From Gelatoporia subvermispora B (Eukaryota; Basidiomycota; Agaricomycetes; Polyporales; Gelatoporiaceae), in the NCBI GenBank assembly GCA_000320605.2, contig KB445811.1, forward strand, positions 186,001-250,000: a stretch of DNA of 64,000 nt, in the 5' to 3' direction. The position numbers were made by a program, and so were the translations under genes. Shown in pieces: positions 49,378 through 59,274 of this stretch (the stretch's first letter is position 1; every line of letters begins with the position of its first letter). Below the pieces are notes generated by a model. The model was not told the DNA's origin, searched no databases, and worked only from the letters and a program-made list of their open reading frames with translations.

Positions 49378-49471
49378 CCCCCGGGTGCCAGTGCTATGAC
49401 CCGTACCCATACCCACGGAGGGTACAGACCCAAGAGCATGGGTATGGGCCCATGAAGCACTGATCCGGGGG
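49378..49471. repeat. strong imperfect palindrome
   Basis: CCCCCGGGTGCCAGTGCTAT (49378-49397), continuing through CCCGTACCCATACCC, faces GGGTATGGGCCCATGAAGCA at 49439-49458 and then CTGATCCGGGGG (to 49471). The arms of about 35 bases are separated by about 24 bases. It is part of the MITE-like element described separately. Confidence 0.7.
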
Positions 49472-49670
49472 CAGCCAAGCACCCTCTAGAACATTGTTGG
49501 AGTGAAAAGAAAATGACACGAAGAGCATGCAGGAGCCTTGGTATGGCTTCCACGTGCTCAAATTTGTTCCCAAGCGCTTTTTTGGGCGCTTTGGGCATAT
49601 TCGCCAGGTTTACAGGTACTGGCACAATGACTTGTACCTGTACCCCTATGGGTAAGGGTACCTAACACAG
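49389..49670. mobile_element. possible hAT-like MITE (282 bases)
   Basis: The left end CAGTGCTATGACCCGTACCC and the reverse complement of the right end CTGTGTTAGGTACCCTTACC share the CA/CTGTG-type terminus and repeated (G)GTACCC and TACCCATA motifs. This is the subterminal repeat style of fungal hAT elements. No coding region. No matching 8-base target duplication was found (ccgggtgc against gatatctt), so the exact ends are uncertain. Confidence 0.4.
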
Positions 49671-50299
49671 GATATCTTGCAAATAACTGAATACCCGAAG
49701 CCTCGGGCAGGACTCACTTCATCATTACCATGGTTGCTATTGCAGCATCGACCACCTATCACAACATGGGTAGGTAAAGTGATGGAGCAACATGCGACTC
49801 ACAAGTGTACACCCGACATAGTTGATTCGACATTATTACATGGGCATTGCAGAACATCACATCGAATGTGCCATTGACATCACAAGGGGTAGGAGTGGCA
49901 ATGGGACAAGGCAACAGCGATGAAATATAGCGGCTAACTGCAAGTGGCATTGCCCACAAACTACATCTATCAGAACATGAGGCAGCCTCAAAGCACACAA
50001 ATGAATGTCTGGCACAGCATTTTCTGTGTCTGTGTAGCCCTCGGCCCCTCACTTCTTTGGCGACACAGGATGTTTTGTCACAACACTCAATGGGGAAGGA
50101 AAGCCAGAGATTAGAGAAGGGCATACCCCAGCACTTGTTGCTAATATTCAGGCCAATGTGAATAATGAACTCGGTTGGGTATGGTGATCAGTGCCAAACA
50201 ACACAGTTTGAGCGGGGCATGCTGGCGGTGGTGTCAATGCAAGAGTAACCATCAACAACAAAGCTCTGCACCAGACATGTAGAGGAGGACTGAATAGAT
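49671..50299. other. possible 5' part of the Ty3/gypsy remnant, uninterpreted
   Basis: Plus-strand frames show protein-like fragments broken by many stops. It lies just 5' of recognisable gypsy pol sequence and could be decayed gag or protease, but I cannot show homology. Confidence 0.3.
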
Positions 50300-50753
50300 G
50301 GAGAGCAGTGGTATGGTTACTAACTCTCACGTGTAACTGCTCATACTATGCAAAGGTAAGTTTGTCTGTCCGGTGATTAAATCAAACAGATACTTTAACT
50401 CACCATCGGAATAACTTGAAGCACACGCTGTAGCTGTATATTGCCTCTTATTAGCCCTACCGGATAAGAGCACTGTCATGCCCGACTCTGAGGTAGCTCC
50501 ATGTGAAAAATCTCCGGAGCATTTGTGAGGTTCTAAGACTGTGAAGTTGCCTAACCCGGATTCTGTCGCTCCAGAACAGCTTCTGGAATCTCTGGATATC
50601 AGCCCTGATTGACCTGAGAAGTTGCTATAATCACTACACAATATACTCAAGCGCAACAGTGTGGCTTTTGAACTAGATGGACGATTAGGTCGCAATGCGA
50701 CTGAAGTAAAGATTTCCCTTGTCCTAGGTCCTAGAAGCACAGATCTAGAAAGG
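50300..50753 (+). pseudogene. Ty3/gypsy pol fragment, protease-RT linker (5' piece)
   Basis: In one plus frame the translation has CLLLALPDKSTVMPDSEVAP and AFELDGRLGRNATEVKISLV, which match the segment just before reverse transcriptase in Agaricomycete Ty3/gypsy polyproteins. Several in-frame stops break it. The homology ends abruptly near 50750 and resumes, in the same strand and order, near 59275, suggesting one element split by a later insertion. Confidence 0.6.
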
Positions 50754-50913
50754 GCAATATGACGCTGTTAGCATCTTAGATGATTCAAGCAGTCTGTATA
50801 TTTAAGTACCTAGAATGGGCGATACAATGCTGTTAGCACTAGGTATATCAGCACACATGAATATACGTGGGATAATTATATAGTACTTACCCTCAGACAA
50901 TTCAAGCAGTCTG
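50741..50913 (+). repeat. diverged direct repeats at the insertion border
   Basis: CTAGAAAGGGCAATATGACG followed by CTGTTAGCA (about 50745-50773) recurs as CTAGAATGGGCGATACAATG followed by CTGTTAGCA (about 50810-50838). GATTCAAGCAGTCTG (50782-50796) recurs as AATTCAAGCAGTCTG (50899-50913). They could be subterminal repeats of the inserted transposon or an LTR remnant. Confidence 0.5.
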
Positions 50914-51758
50914 AGAGCTCTATCCTAAACAGAAACAGAAGAAAGAGAGGATATTACATAATAACTATACAGTACACCGAGGTATCATATGTCTGGATTG
51001 AACGTACTGGCACATTGGGTGACTTTCTATATATGAATGTGGCCCGCCCATATCTGCGTGTGCACACACACTCTGGGATGTACCGCCCCTTGATTTCTAA
51101 CACCAGGCTCTAAGCCTATCTTTTTGCCCATGTACGCTGTGTCACCTGCCAAAAGAGCAGTGATAGATAAGCAGCACAATACTTGACTCTCCCAAGGTGT
51201 CACTAAGCTTTCACGCAGCCTGTGAGGGGGCCCTGTTCTTATAGCCTATTGAAATGGCAAGCTGCAATTTTGCGTGTATTATAGGAAACTGAATGCCCTC
51301 ACCACACCCAACAAGTTCCCCATCCTTACACCTCCAACTTGCCAAGAGGCACGCCTGAGATAGCAGTTACATCCGGGTGGCACACCGGAGTCCAGCCACC
51401 TATAACATCATGTATAGCTCAGTCCCGGGTGCCGAGTGTGCTAGGGGCGGGCCACATGGATATATCATGTACACCTGTAGTGTATATCGTCCACATGTAA
51501 TCTTTGAGGTTGTGATGAGATTGCTGGACAGCCAATTCCCTGGTGCCACTGACCCGTCTGCGAGCTAAAACCTGAGGTGAAGCAACCACATCAAACTATG
51601 TGGCATATGCGGCTACAGTCTGTTCAGCAGCTGTCTCGGACATTTCTCCCAGATGACAGTGCACATCGAATGAGGCCAATTGGCCATGTATTATCACGCT
51701 GTATCTACAACATCTACATTACTGCCCCCTTGCTTCCTCTTCCTTGCTTGAGGCTGAG
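50914..51758. other. left non-coding part of the transposon
   Basis: No coding similarity. Lies beyond the transposase stop codon at 51759 and should hold the left terminus of the element. Confidence 0.4.
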
Positions 51759-54386
51759 TCATCTCTTCCACTGTCTCTGCTTCCCCAATACCTCCGACGT
51801 CATGCTGGTGCTCCTTGTCCTGCTTCTTCTGCGCTCTCGCTTTTTTTGCTGGGCTTGTTTTGTGCTCATCATCTTTCGTAAGCGAGCCGCCGCAGTGCTA
51901 TGATGCTCTTTGCGGGCTTGATACGCTGGAGTTGGGGCCCAAAGATGGTGTGGGATGACTTGAAGGATGGGGTGAGCATTATGAAATGCGTGCAAGTTGA
52001 CAATGAAGTTGTTGTCTGAGTGTGTTCGATATACAATTTAGTAAGTGCGGTCTCGACTCGTTCTTGCTTGAGAAAACGACGTCCTGATGGCTGACATCCA
52101 CATCGGTAGCAATCGTGTTGGATGTTCATTGCAAACTGCAAATCCTAGATTACAGTCTTTGAATCAGCAAATGTTCTCAAGGCTCAATTTGTACTTACTG
52201 TAGTAGCAACAATGACAAATGAAGGCTCTTCTAACCTCCAGTATAACACAGGCATCTCGACGGCCGAATGTCGTGAAGGCCCCAGCTCAAAGTGTTCCAG
52301 TACGGTGTGACTTGTTCCTGTTTTCTAATTGAATAGAATCTCTGATATGCATCCAATGACAGGATGATGCTGTTGCAATGCCATGAATTGAGCGTCACTG
52401 CAAAATTGTCAAGAAGCACGGACTCACATTGATTGGGGATGTCGCAACCACCCAGGTTCCGGGTGTGCAGACGTCCTGGGACTTTGATATTGTATGTGCA
52501 CATGTGTTCCATATTGCTCCTGCTTGTGAGACACACACATTGGCGTTTACTGCTCTTGATGCGCAAGCCTTCTTGAAAGGAATGGATATGTGCTCTCAGG
52601 AGGCTCGGTCAGCCACTGTCAGCTTAACAGACCCTAAAAATGTGTTCAGTACAACTCCATTCTGTGAGATCTGACTCGAGTGTACCAAACGGCATCTTTG
52701 CTTTCTCAGTCCACCCCAGATAATCTTGCAACACACGGTTCTGACATAGAGCATCTCGCACCATGGGTCCGGCTTGAACCCACTCATCAGACTCCCGGGA
52801 TGGCCAGTAGCCACCGACAAGACGATGTCTGAGCCCTTCTTGAGCAGCCAAATCCAGCGCAATATCATGACTTGCTGCAAGACAATTACTTGAAATTGAA
52901 GAGAACTGAAACACACCGTTGTAGCTCTCGAAGCATTCCGTGATTGAGCCAATAATAGGTCCCAGTCGACGGATATCTTTGCCCAGATGGTTCAACAGAT
53001 GAAGCTTGATCTTTTCTATGATCTTGGATGGATCAATTTTAGCAAAAAGATCAAGAACATTACCAACTGCAACATTCACATCAGCCTGATAATTATGACA
53101 GTGTGAATCAGTGCATGACAATGGAGAGAAGCCAGATGTTTACTCACAATGTAAGCATCCATGTCTCGGATCTCTGGATACCAGAGCAACGCCGAGAGCT
53201 CTCCAGATGCCTTCCAGAGCTTGAAGAGAAGATGGTAGGCCTGGTCATAGACGTGAAATGCACCAATCTGGGCCAGTGTCTTTAATTTTCGCCTAATCAG
53301 CAAATTTGCATATTGCATAATGTAATTGGCTTGTATTGCAGGGACTGAAAGGCCGTGCACATCTGTGTCCTGGAGACGGACCGAGAACGCAGATTTCTGC
53401 AAATCTTTCCATTTGCTATGAGTCATAAACCAGACGTACTTTGTCAGTCCGAGCAGAATGGTATGCAGAAGCTCTACTGGCATGTCCTGAGTCGAATCAA
53501 ATTCTGATCAATAGCTCCATTGATCAGTAAGTGAATAATTGGCAGAAAAGTGCGCATCTTCAACAAGGAGGTATGGGTTAATTATATTAGAATGCTGTTC
53601 GTGAGCCCAGTATTGCAGCTCGTTCTGTATGTTAGCAAGAGGGCACTCCGGGTTGTCGCGTTTTGCAGTACGGGAACGCTGAATTAAATGCTCTATCTAA
53701 TACTGAGTATATAAATCCTTGACACCTGTTAATGCTTGTAGCTCTTCGATGTGAGAGGCAACCCCTGTACAGGCTACTGAAATTTGCTTATCGATCTCTT
53801 GCAATGTTGACTCCTTGGAATGAGGTATACCAGGCTGACACAGGTTAGAATGAGAAATTGTGAATGCAAGATGTGAACACGAAATAAAAAGGCACCTGAA
53901 ACAAGGCATGATCCCGGCATTAGACGACTTGTGGGCATTGTTGCCCCCGACCTGACATTTCCGGTAGCAATAATTGCTCTTTCCACTCCCACGGATATGT
54001 CCAGATATTTCACTTTACATGGGATTATCTCCAGGCCCAGTGACATTGCCAATGCGAAAGCAAACAGTGTCTCCTGTAAGACCATCTCGTACCCTCACAG
54101 GGTTTCGCCGTGTATCCCTATGTTAAAGCTAAGTGACCATGTTAGATGATCAGTGATGTTTACATACTTGCAGATCTCTTTGAATGCCTTGTACTGCTCC
54201 GGTATGCTGGCATGTTGTGAAGTTGAGAGAAAATGGATATGAAACTCTTGTTACAGAAGGCGGCGAGGGAGATTCCGATGCGTCATGTACAAATTGTTAT
54301 GCTTGTTGTAGAACTTTGTTTGATTTCCTGACACGTCGTCTCCCCATGCATCAACAAAGCTGGTATAGAATGGAACATCGTCCGTC

Positions 54387-55216
54387 NNNNNNNNNNNNNN
54401 NNNNNNNNNNNNNNNNNNNNNNNNNNNNNNNNNNNNNNNNNNNNNNNNNNNNNNNNNNNNNNNNNNNNNNNNNNNNNNNNNNNNNNNNNNNNNNNNNNNN
54501 NNNNNNNNNNNNNNNNNNNNNNNNNNNNNNNNNNNNNNNNNNNNNNNNNNNNNNNNNNNNNNNNNNNNNNNNNNNNNNNNNNNNNNNNNNNNNNNNNNNN
54601 NNNNNNNNNNNNNNNNNNNNNNNNNNNNNNNNNNNNNNNNNNNNNNNNNNNNNNNNNNNNNNNNNNNNNNNNNNNNNNNNNNNNNNNNNNNNNNNNNNNN
54701 NNNNNNNNNNNNNNNNNNNNNNNNNNNNNNNNNNNNNNNNNNNNNNNNNNNNNNNNNNNNNNNNNNNNNNNNNNNNNNNNNNNNNNNNNNNNNNNNNNNN
54801 NNNNNNNNNNNNNNNNNNNNNNNNNNNNNNNNNNNNNNNNNNNNNNNNNNNNNNNNNNNNNNNNNNNNNNNNNNNNNNNNNNNNNNNNNNNNNNNNNNNN
54901 NNNNNNNNNNNNNNNNNNNNNNNNNNNNNNNNNNNNNNNNNNNNNNNNNNNNNNNNNNNNNNNNNNNNNNNNNNNNNNNNNNNNNNNNNNNNNNNNNNNN
55001 NNNNNNNNNNNNNNNNNNNNNNNNNNNNNNNNNNNNNNNNNNNNNNNNNNNNNNNNNNNNNNNNNNNNNNNNNNNNNNNNNNNNNNNNNNNNNNNNNNNN
55101 NNNNNNNNNNNNNNNNNNNNNNNNNNNNNNNNNNNNNNNNNNNNNNNNNNNNNNNNNNNNNNNNNNNNNNNNNNNNNNNNNNNNNNNNNNNNNNNNNNNN
55201 NNNNNNNNNNNNNNNN
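54387..55216. other. assembly gap, 830 N
   Basis: Unsequenced bases inside the transposase-like gene. About 100-150 residues of coding sequence should lie between the flanking pieces, so 830 or more bases plus the odd flank at 55217-55560 suggest that a repeat is inserted here. Confidence 0.99.
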
Positions 55217-55575
55217 ACCTTCCTGTCGCTTCTAGACTCCTTCTAGACCTAGCCATGCCTAGCCAGACCTAGACTGGGACATGTGACTCTGGGACACCTG
55301 CACATGTGCGCATTACGTGCCTGCTATGTCACGTGACTAGCCTGGAGCCATGCAGGCAGCCACTACCAGCTAACTCGTCACTGTTCTGAGAATGGAACAC
55401 ACACTGCCTGCCACTGCTCTAGCGCTGGTTAAGCGCTTAGCTTCGAAAAACTGTGACACTGTCTGCCACAATACGATTGGGATTTGGCATGCATGCCCGG
55501 AATCGTGCGGTATCAGATAACTCTGAGATGTATAAGTAGGACCCAATGTTTACAAGTATCGGGTGACTCACCAGC
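55217..55575. other. non-coding repeat-like flank of the gap
   Basis: Contains several CTAGACC/CCTAGCC repeats (TCTAGACCTAGCCATGCCTA) and no transposase homology, although the gene should continue here. It resembles part of an LTR inserted into the gene. Confidence 0.4.
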
Positions 55576-57452
55576 AAGGTTAGGAAGCGTACCGGCCTCC
55601 TTCAACTCCAGAAAATTATATGTTAGACTTGACAAGTAAATAAGGATGATGTCTTTGTCACCGTGCTTGACATACACAACTCCCTTGGAGGCAGAAATAT
55701 GAGCAATGCAAAGAGATTGAAAAAGGTAGTTTGACGTACCTAAGAGTCGATTTCAAGTGGATAGGCATCTGCAACGATTTCGCTTGTTTTCTCCATCTCA
55801 AGCCAGCGCATAGGAATGACAAAGCGGCCATCTTGAAGTTGCGCAATCTCTTTGACATAAAAGTGGCAGCCCATTCCTGCGTCAAACATTGGGCTGAGCG
55901 AATTAACGTCCATCTCCTGATGGAATTTTTGTGCGTGCCAGATTTCTGAAATTGGGCCGTCTGGAATAACAGGATACACCTGCATGTGACGGCGAATTTT
56001 GGGTGTGGACCAGTCCTAGGAAGTTGTCAGACTGAATGTCAGATGATTACACGCAAAATATAAGTACATACCTTAGAAAGAATGACTCTTGGGTCATTGT
56101 AATAGAATATATTTGACTTAGGCGATGTGTATTGCATTGTCGGAACACTGCATTGACGGCGAAGCGACTCTTGAAATTTGCGCAAAGCAAAAAGGGACAG
56201 GACATCGGATGCTCCAGTTTCTCGCAAAATCCATAAGAAAATGCGTAGAAGTGTGTCCGTAACATGCAGTCGTGGAAGGTTTGTGAGAACATCAAGAAGG
56301 AACATCTGTGAGCCAGAACGTATAAGTTAGCGCAAGAATCTGAATGTAGAAATCTCCGCAGACCGTCTTGTCAGGATATGGATACCATCCTTTCCTATCA
56401 TCTGGATGCGACGTCTTCTTGTGCTTGGATTTCAAGGTGCTTTCGGACGCTGTGCATAAGGAGGTTAGAACTTCTCAGAAGCGCAAATGACCATAACAGG
56501 AAATACGGACACCCAACATTACCTTGACTTGTGGCCATGAATGCATCCAGCTCCTCATCCTTGCTCAAGACATCTTCCCATACCATTAAGTCTTCTATGT
56601 CTTGGTCGGCATCTTGACAGTCTGGCTCTGGAGGAAAGTCTGCATCCCACAATGCCATAGCTTTCATAATCGACTCAAGCCTCCGTCTCTCTTCCCGTGT
56701 CCGATCAACACCTCCATCGAAGTCAGCGCCATCTCTCTCATATTTGTTCCACATTGTCTCTTCTGCAGCAGTCACTTTTGTTTGCCTCTTGCTCTTTGGC
56801 TGGCTCTGAACAGGAATATGACATGCATGCAACTGAAACTTGAGTGCCTGACAGATGGCTGCCTCTTCTCGTGCAATTGTTGCCTCAAATGCAATCTTCT
56901 CCTGCTGTCTTATTATTTCAGTCTCAACATTCCTGGCATGGGCATTCGATTTTAGGTGCACTTTTGTACCCCCCTCTCCATCCACTGCTTGTCGGGGTCT
57001 GTGTATGGCACACATTGGAGGCAGCAAAAACATCGTTTGATGTTTTGCTGTTTTCGATGGGCGCATTTCTCAAACCCTGACGAGCTCTGTGTTAGATAAT
57101 TTTCTATCTGAGATTGTACAACTTGCCTTCTGAAGGTGGTAATGCGGGAGCCAGCATTATTAAGCAATGAATGTCGTTTCAAGTTTGGTTGAATTTACAG
57201 AAATCTGGCACACCATCATATATGAATTTGTCCAAGCCGTATGATATCATCTGAGTGGCATGTGGCTGCACAGACATTGCGTGGACGGAGTAGCACTTCG
57301 TCCACGCAACATCTGTGGCCTGACATGTGGTAGACCGCCAGTCACTTATAAGGGCTCAAAGCTGAGCCACACATCAACACAATTTGTTTCCTTCGCTCTG
57401 TCTTGCCCTTGTGAACAAATCTCCATACTTTTTGTCCAACCTTTTCCTCAAA

Positions 57453-58819
57453 ATGCCTTCCAGTCGAACCCCGAGTGCCGCTCTCTCTGACGCTAAGCTG
57501 GCAGAAGCGATGGAGGCACCGAGCTTCCCAGTTTACTCACCACCAATGTGTGCACAGTCTCCGGCCACTGCTGCTGGCAAACAAAAAGCAACTTCCGACA
57601 AGCCTGAAATGAGTGACGACAATGTCCATGAACCTGAACCCGCCAACGACACGGAAGGCTCGGGCTCTGGAATACAGCAGCCGCTCTCCCAGATGCCAAG
57701 CAGCCGTGCAGCACTGCGGCAGCTTGGGAGACATCTTGCCAAGAAGAGCAAGTTGGGACGAGAGCATGCTGCCGAGATCGATGCGTTTGCGTCCATGGTA
57801 TGTGCTTTGTTTATTACATCAACTGTTGACCTCTTATTCGCTCACAGGCACTCAGTACTGAACCATCTCTCAGTCTGTTTGTGAAACTGATTAAGGTCGA
57901 GACTTTGGTTCAGAAGATTGTGACAGGCCAGCCCAAGTTTCAAGTCTCCGATTCTCTTGATGTATGTATTCGTGCTTGAATTCCCTGCAAGACAATACTG
58001 ATGCAATGCACCAGAAAAATATCAAGAAGATTGCTACTGCAGTGCTCTTGTCAACGAGCACTCCTCACTATATTGGGGAGAATGCTGTTAAGCCGGTTGA
58101 GGTAAGGACCTGACGACATTTCCACCAATTGATTCTTTATTGACATTTGTGCTACAGGAGCGGCTCAAGGCACGGAGCAATGATTTGAACCTCCCTCCGG
58201 GTATCGAGCATAACACTGCCAATTGGGGAGAAGTCGTTGCCAAGATACAATATCATCAAACCCAGATCCATGCTTCTTGGAAGAGGATGATACATGCCTT
58301 AAGATTGTGTCATATGACCTAGCCTTCTGACGACTGGCTGTCTCAGATCAAGGCGAGCATCGCCGATGAAGACTCGTCTCAGCACATTGGCATCTATAAG
58401 CTGACACGTTACATTACTTCGGATGCGTGCTTGCTGACTGTACAGCTGTGTGCACGAGTCGCCGTCATGGTATGTTTCGTCCTGATGTGTACTGTCTTGC
58501 AGCTGATGACCTTCATAGCGCGATGTTTATCTCACTCATGGCAACAGCAAGAGCTACTGGTACAAGGTCAATGACAAGCTCGCCGCTATCCGTGATGGCA
58601 CGAAAGACGATGAGTGGAAGTTTAACAAGTGAGTGTGCATTGTACAATACTTGTACACAAAATTGATCGCCCTTGCATCCCAGAGCTATGAAACACATCC
58701 TTAAGCGCAACCGCAGGACGCACGGCCAGGCCAAGGATGATAAGGATCTGGAGGGGGTCGTGCAGGAGGGGTTTCAGCAGGAGATTGATGCTGCTATCGA
58801 CGACCGATTCAAGGACTGA
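57453..58819 (+). CDS. companion gene of the transposon, divergent from the transposase
   Basis: Starts MPSSRTPSAALSDAKLAEAM. A disordered, acidic N-terminus leads to a helical region (ALRQLGRHLAKKSKLGREHA, AEIDAFASM). Further exons read VETLVQKIVTGQPKFQVSDS, IKKIATAVLLSTSTPHYIGE, NTANWGEVVAKIQYHQTQI, SSQHIGIYKLTRYITSDACL and YLTHGNSKSYWYKVNDKLAA, and the gene ends in a basic segment (HILKRNRRTHGQ) and IDDRFKD. The intron near 58285-58345 has lost its GT donor (GATGAT in place), so reading through gives a stop at 58322; the other introns are normal. No known domain. Its head-to-head place beside the transposase suggests an accessory transposition protein, perhaps DNA-binding; this is inference. 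Confidence 0.55.
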
Positions 58820-59274
58820 ATGATCTTGCTTCATGTATATGTTTGCATTGTAGTGATATTGAATTGAGCCGGATTTTGACTGACACGGCTGTCTGAACGA
58901 TACATGGGTGACATCTGGACACAAAATGAACAAGAATATCAGTGTCGCATGATATGGCACAATGGTCATGAATGATATTCAATGGCTACCACGTCTGTAC
59001 ATACATGTAAGGAACATATGGAATAACAGCCCGTATGGAGGCAGCACGCAGAGATAATGATCAGACGAATGGGACACATCGAGAGCATCGAGGTCCACAG
59101 CTACCAAACAGATGGTGTGCTACCTACCGGACATCTGACACTGGCTACAGTCTCAATGAAAACACGAGTGAAACTTGCCATAAGATGGCCCACAGACACC
59201 CTTCATAATGTGCGTGCATCTCGGTAGTATGACGTGGCCACATAAAATCCATGTGGCAGCGGTTTGGTGGTGTA
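58820..59274. other. right non-coding part of the transposon
   Basis: No coding similarity. Should hold the right terminus of the inserted element. No clear inverted match to the left side was found. Confidence 0.4.

Larger units (their letters stand above)
51759..57066 (-). pseudogene. transposase-like gene of an Agaricomycete DNA transposon
   Basis: Starts MRPSKTAKHQ at 57066. A charged, disordered N-terminus is followed by exons with LLDVLTNLPRLHVTDTLLRI and IFLWILRETGASDV (about 56230-56300), PVIPDGPISEIWHAQKFHQE and GRFVIPMRWLEMEK (about 55780-55970), then, after the gap, [20 protein letters not shown] and [13 protein letters not shown] (about 54260-54385). The core follows: FDSTQDMPVELLHTILLGLT (about 53480), HVYDQAYHLLFKLWKASGEL, LLNHLGKDIRRLGPIIGSIT and CFESYNGVF. 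The C-terminus is NIQHDCYRCGCQPSGR and FHNAHPILQVIPHHL, with a basic coiled tail to 51759. In-frame stops (for example after RRLL and before SEFDS) and the gap make it non-functional as read. No catalytic residues can be assigned with confidence. Confidence 0.65.
50754..59274. mobile_element. two-gene DNA transposon nested in the Ty3/gypsy element (approximate limits)
   Basis: The limits are set by loss and return of gypsy pol homology, not by visible terminal repeats. Inside are a transposase-like gene on the minus strand (51759-57066) and a companion gene on the plus strand (57453-58819), head to head. This same gene pair is, as far as I recall, common and multicopy in Agaricomycete genomes. 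I could not identify convincing terminal inverted repeats or a target duplication, so the class (CACTA, KDZ or other) stays open. Confidence 0.5.

Noticed and set aside
50327..50740. 137-codon minus-strand frame
   Set aside because: It is antisense to the recognisable gypsy pol fragment and Ser-rich without a motif.
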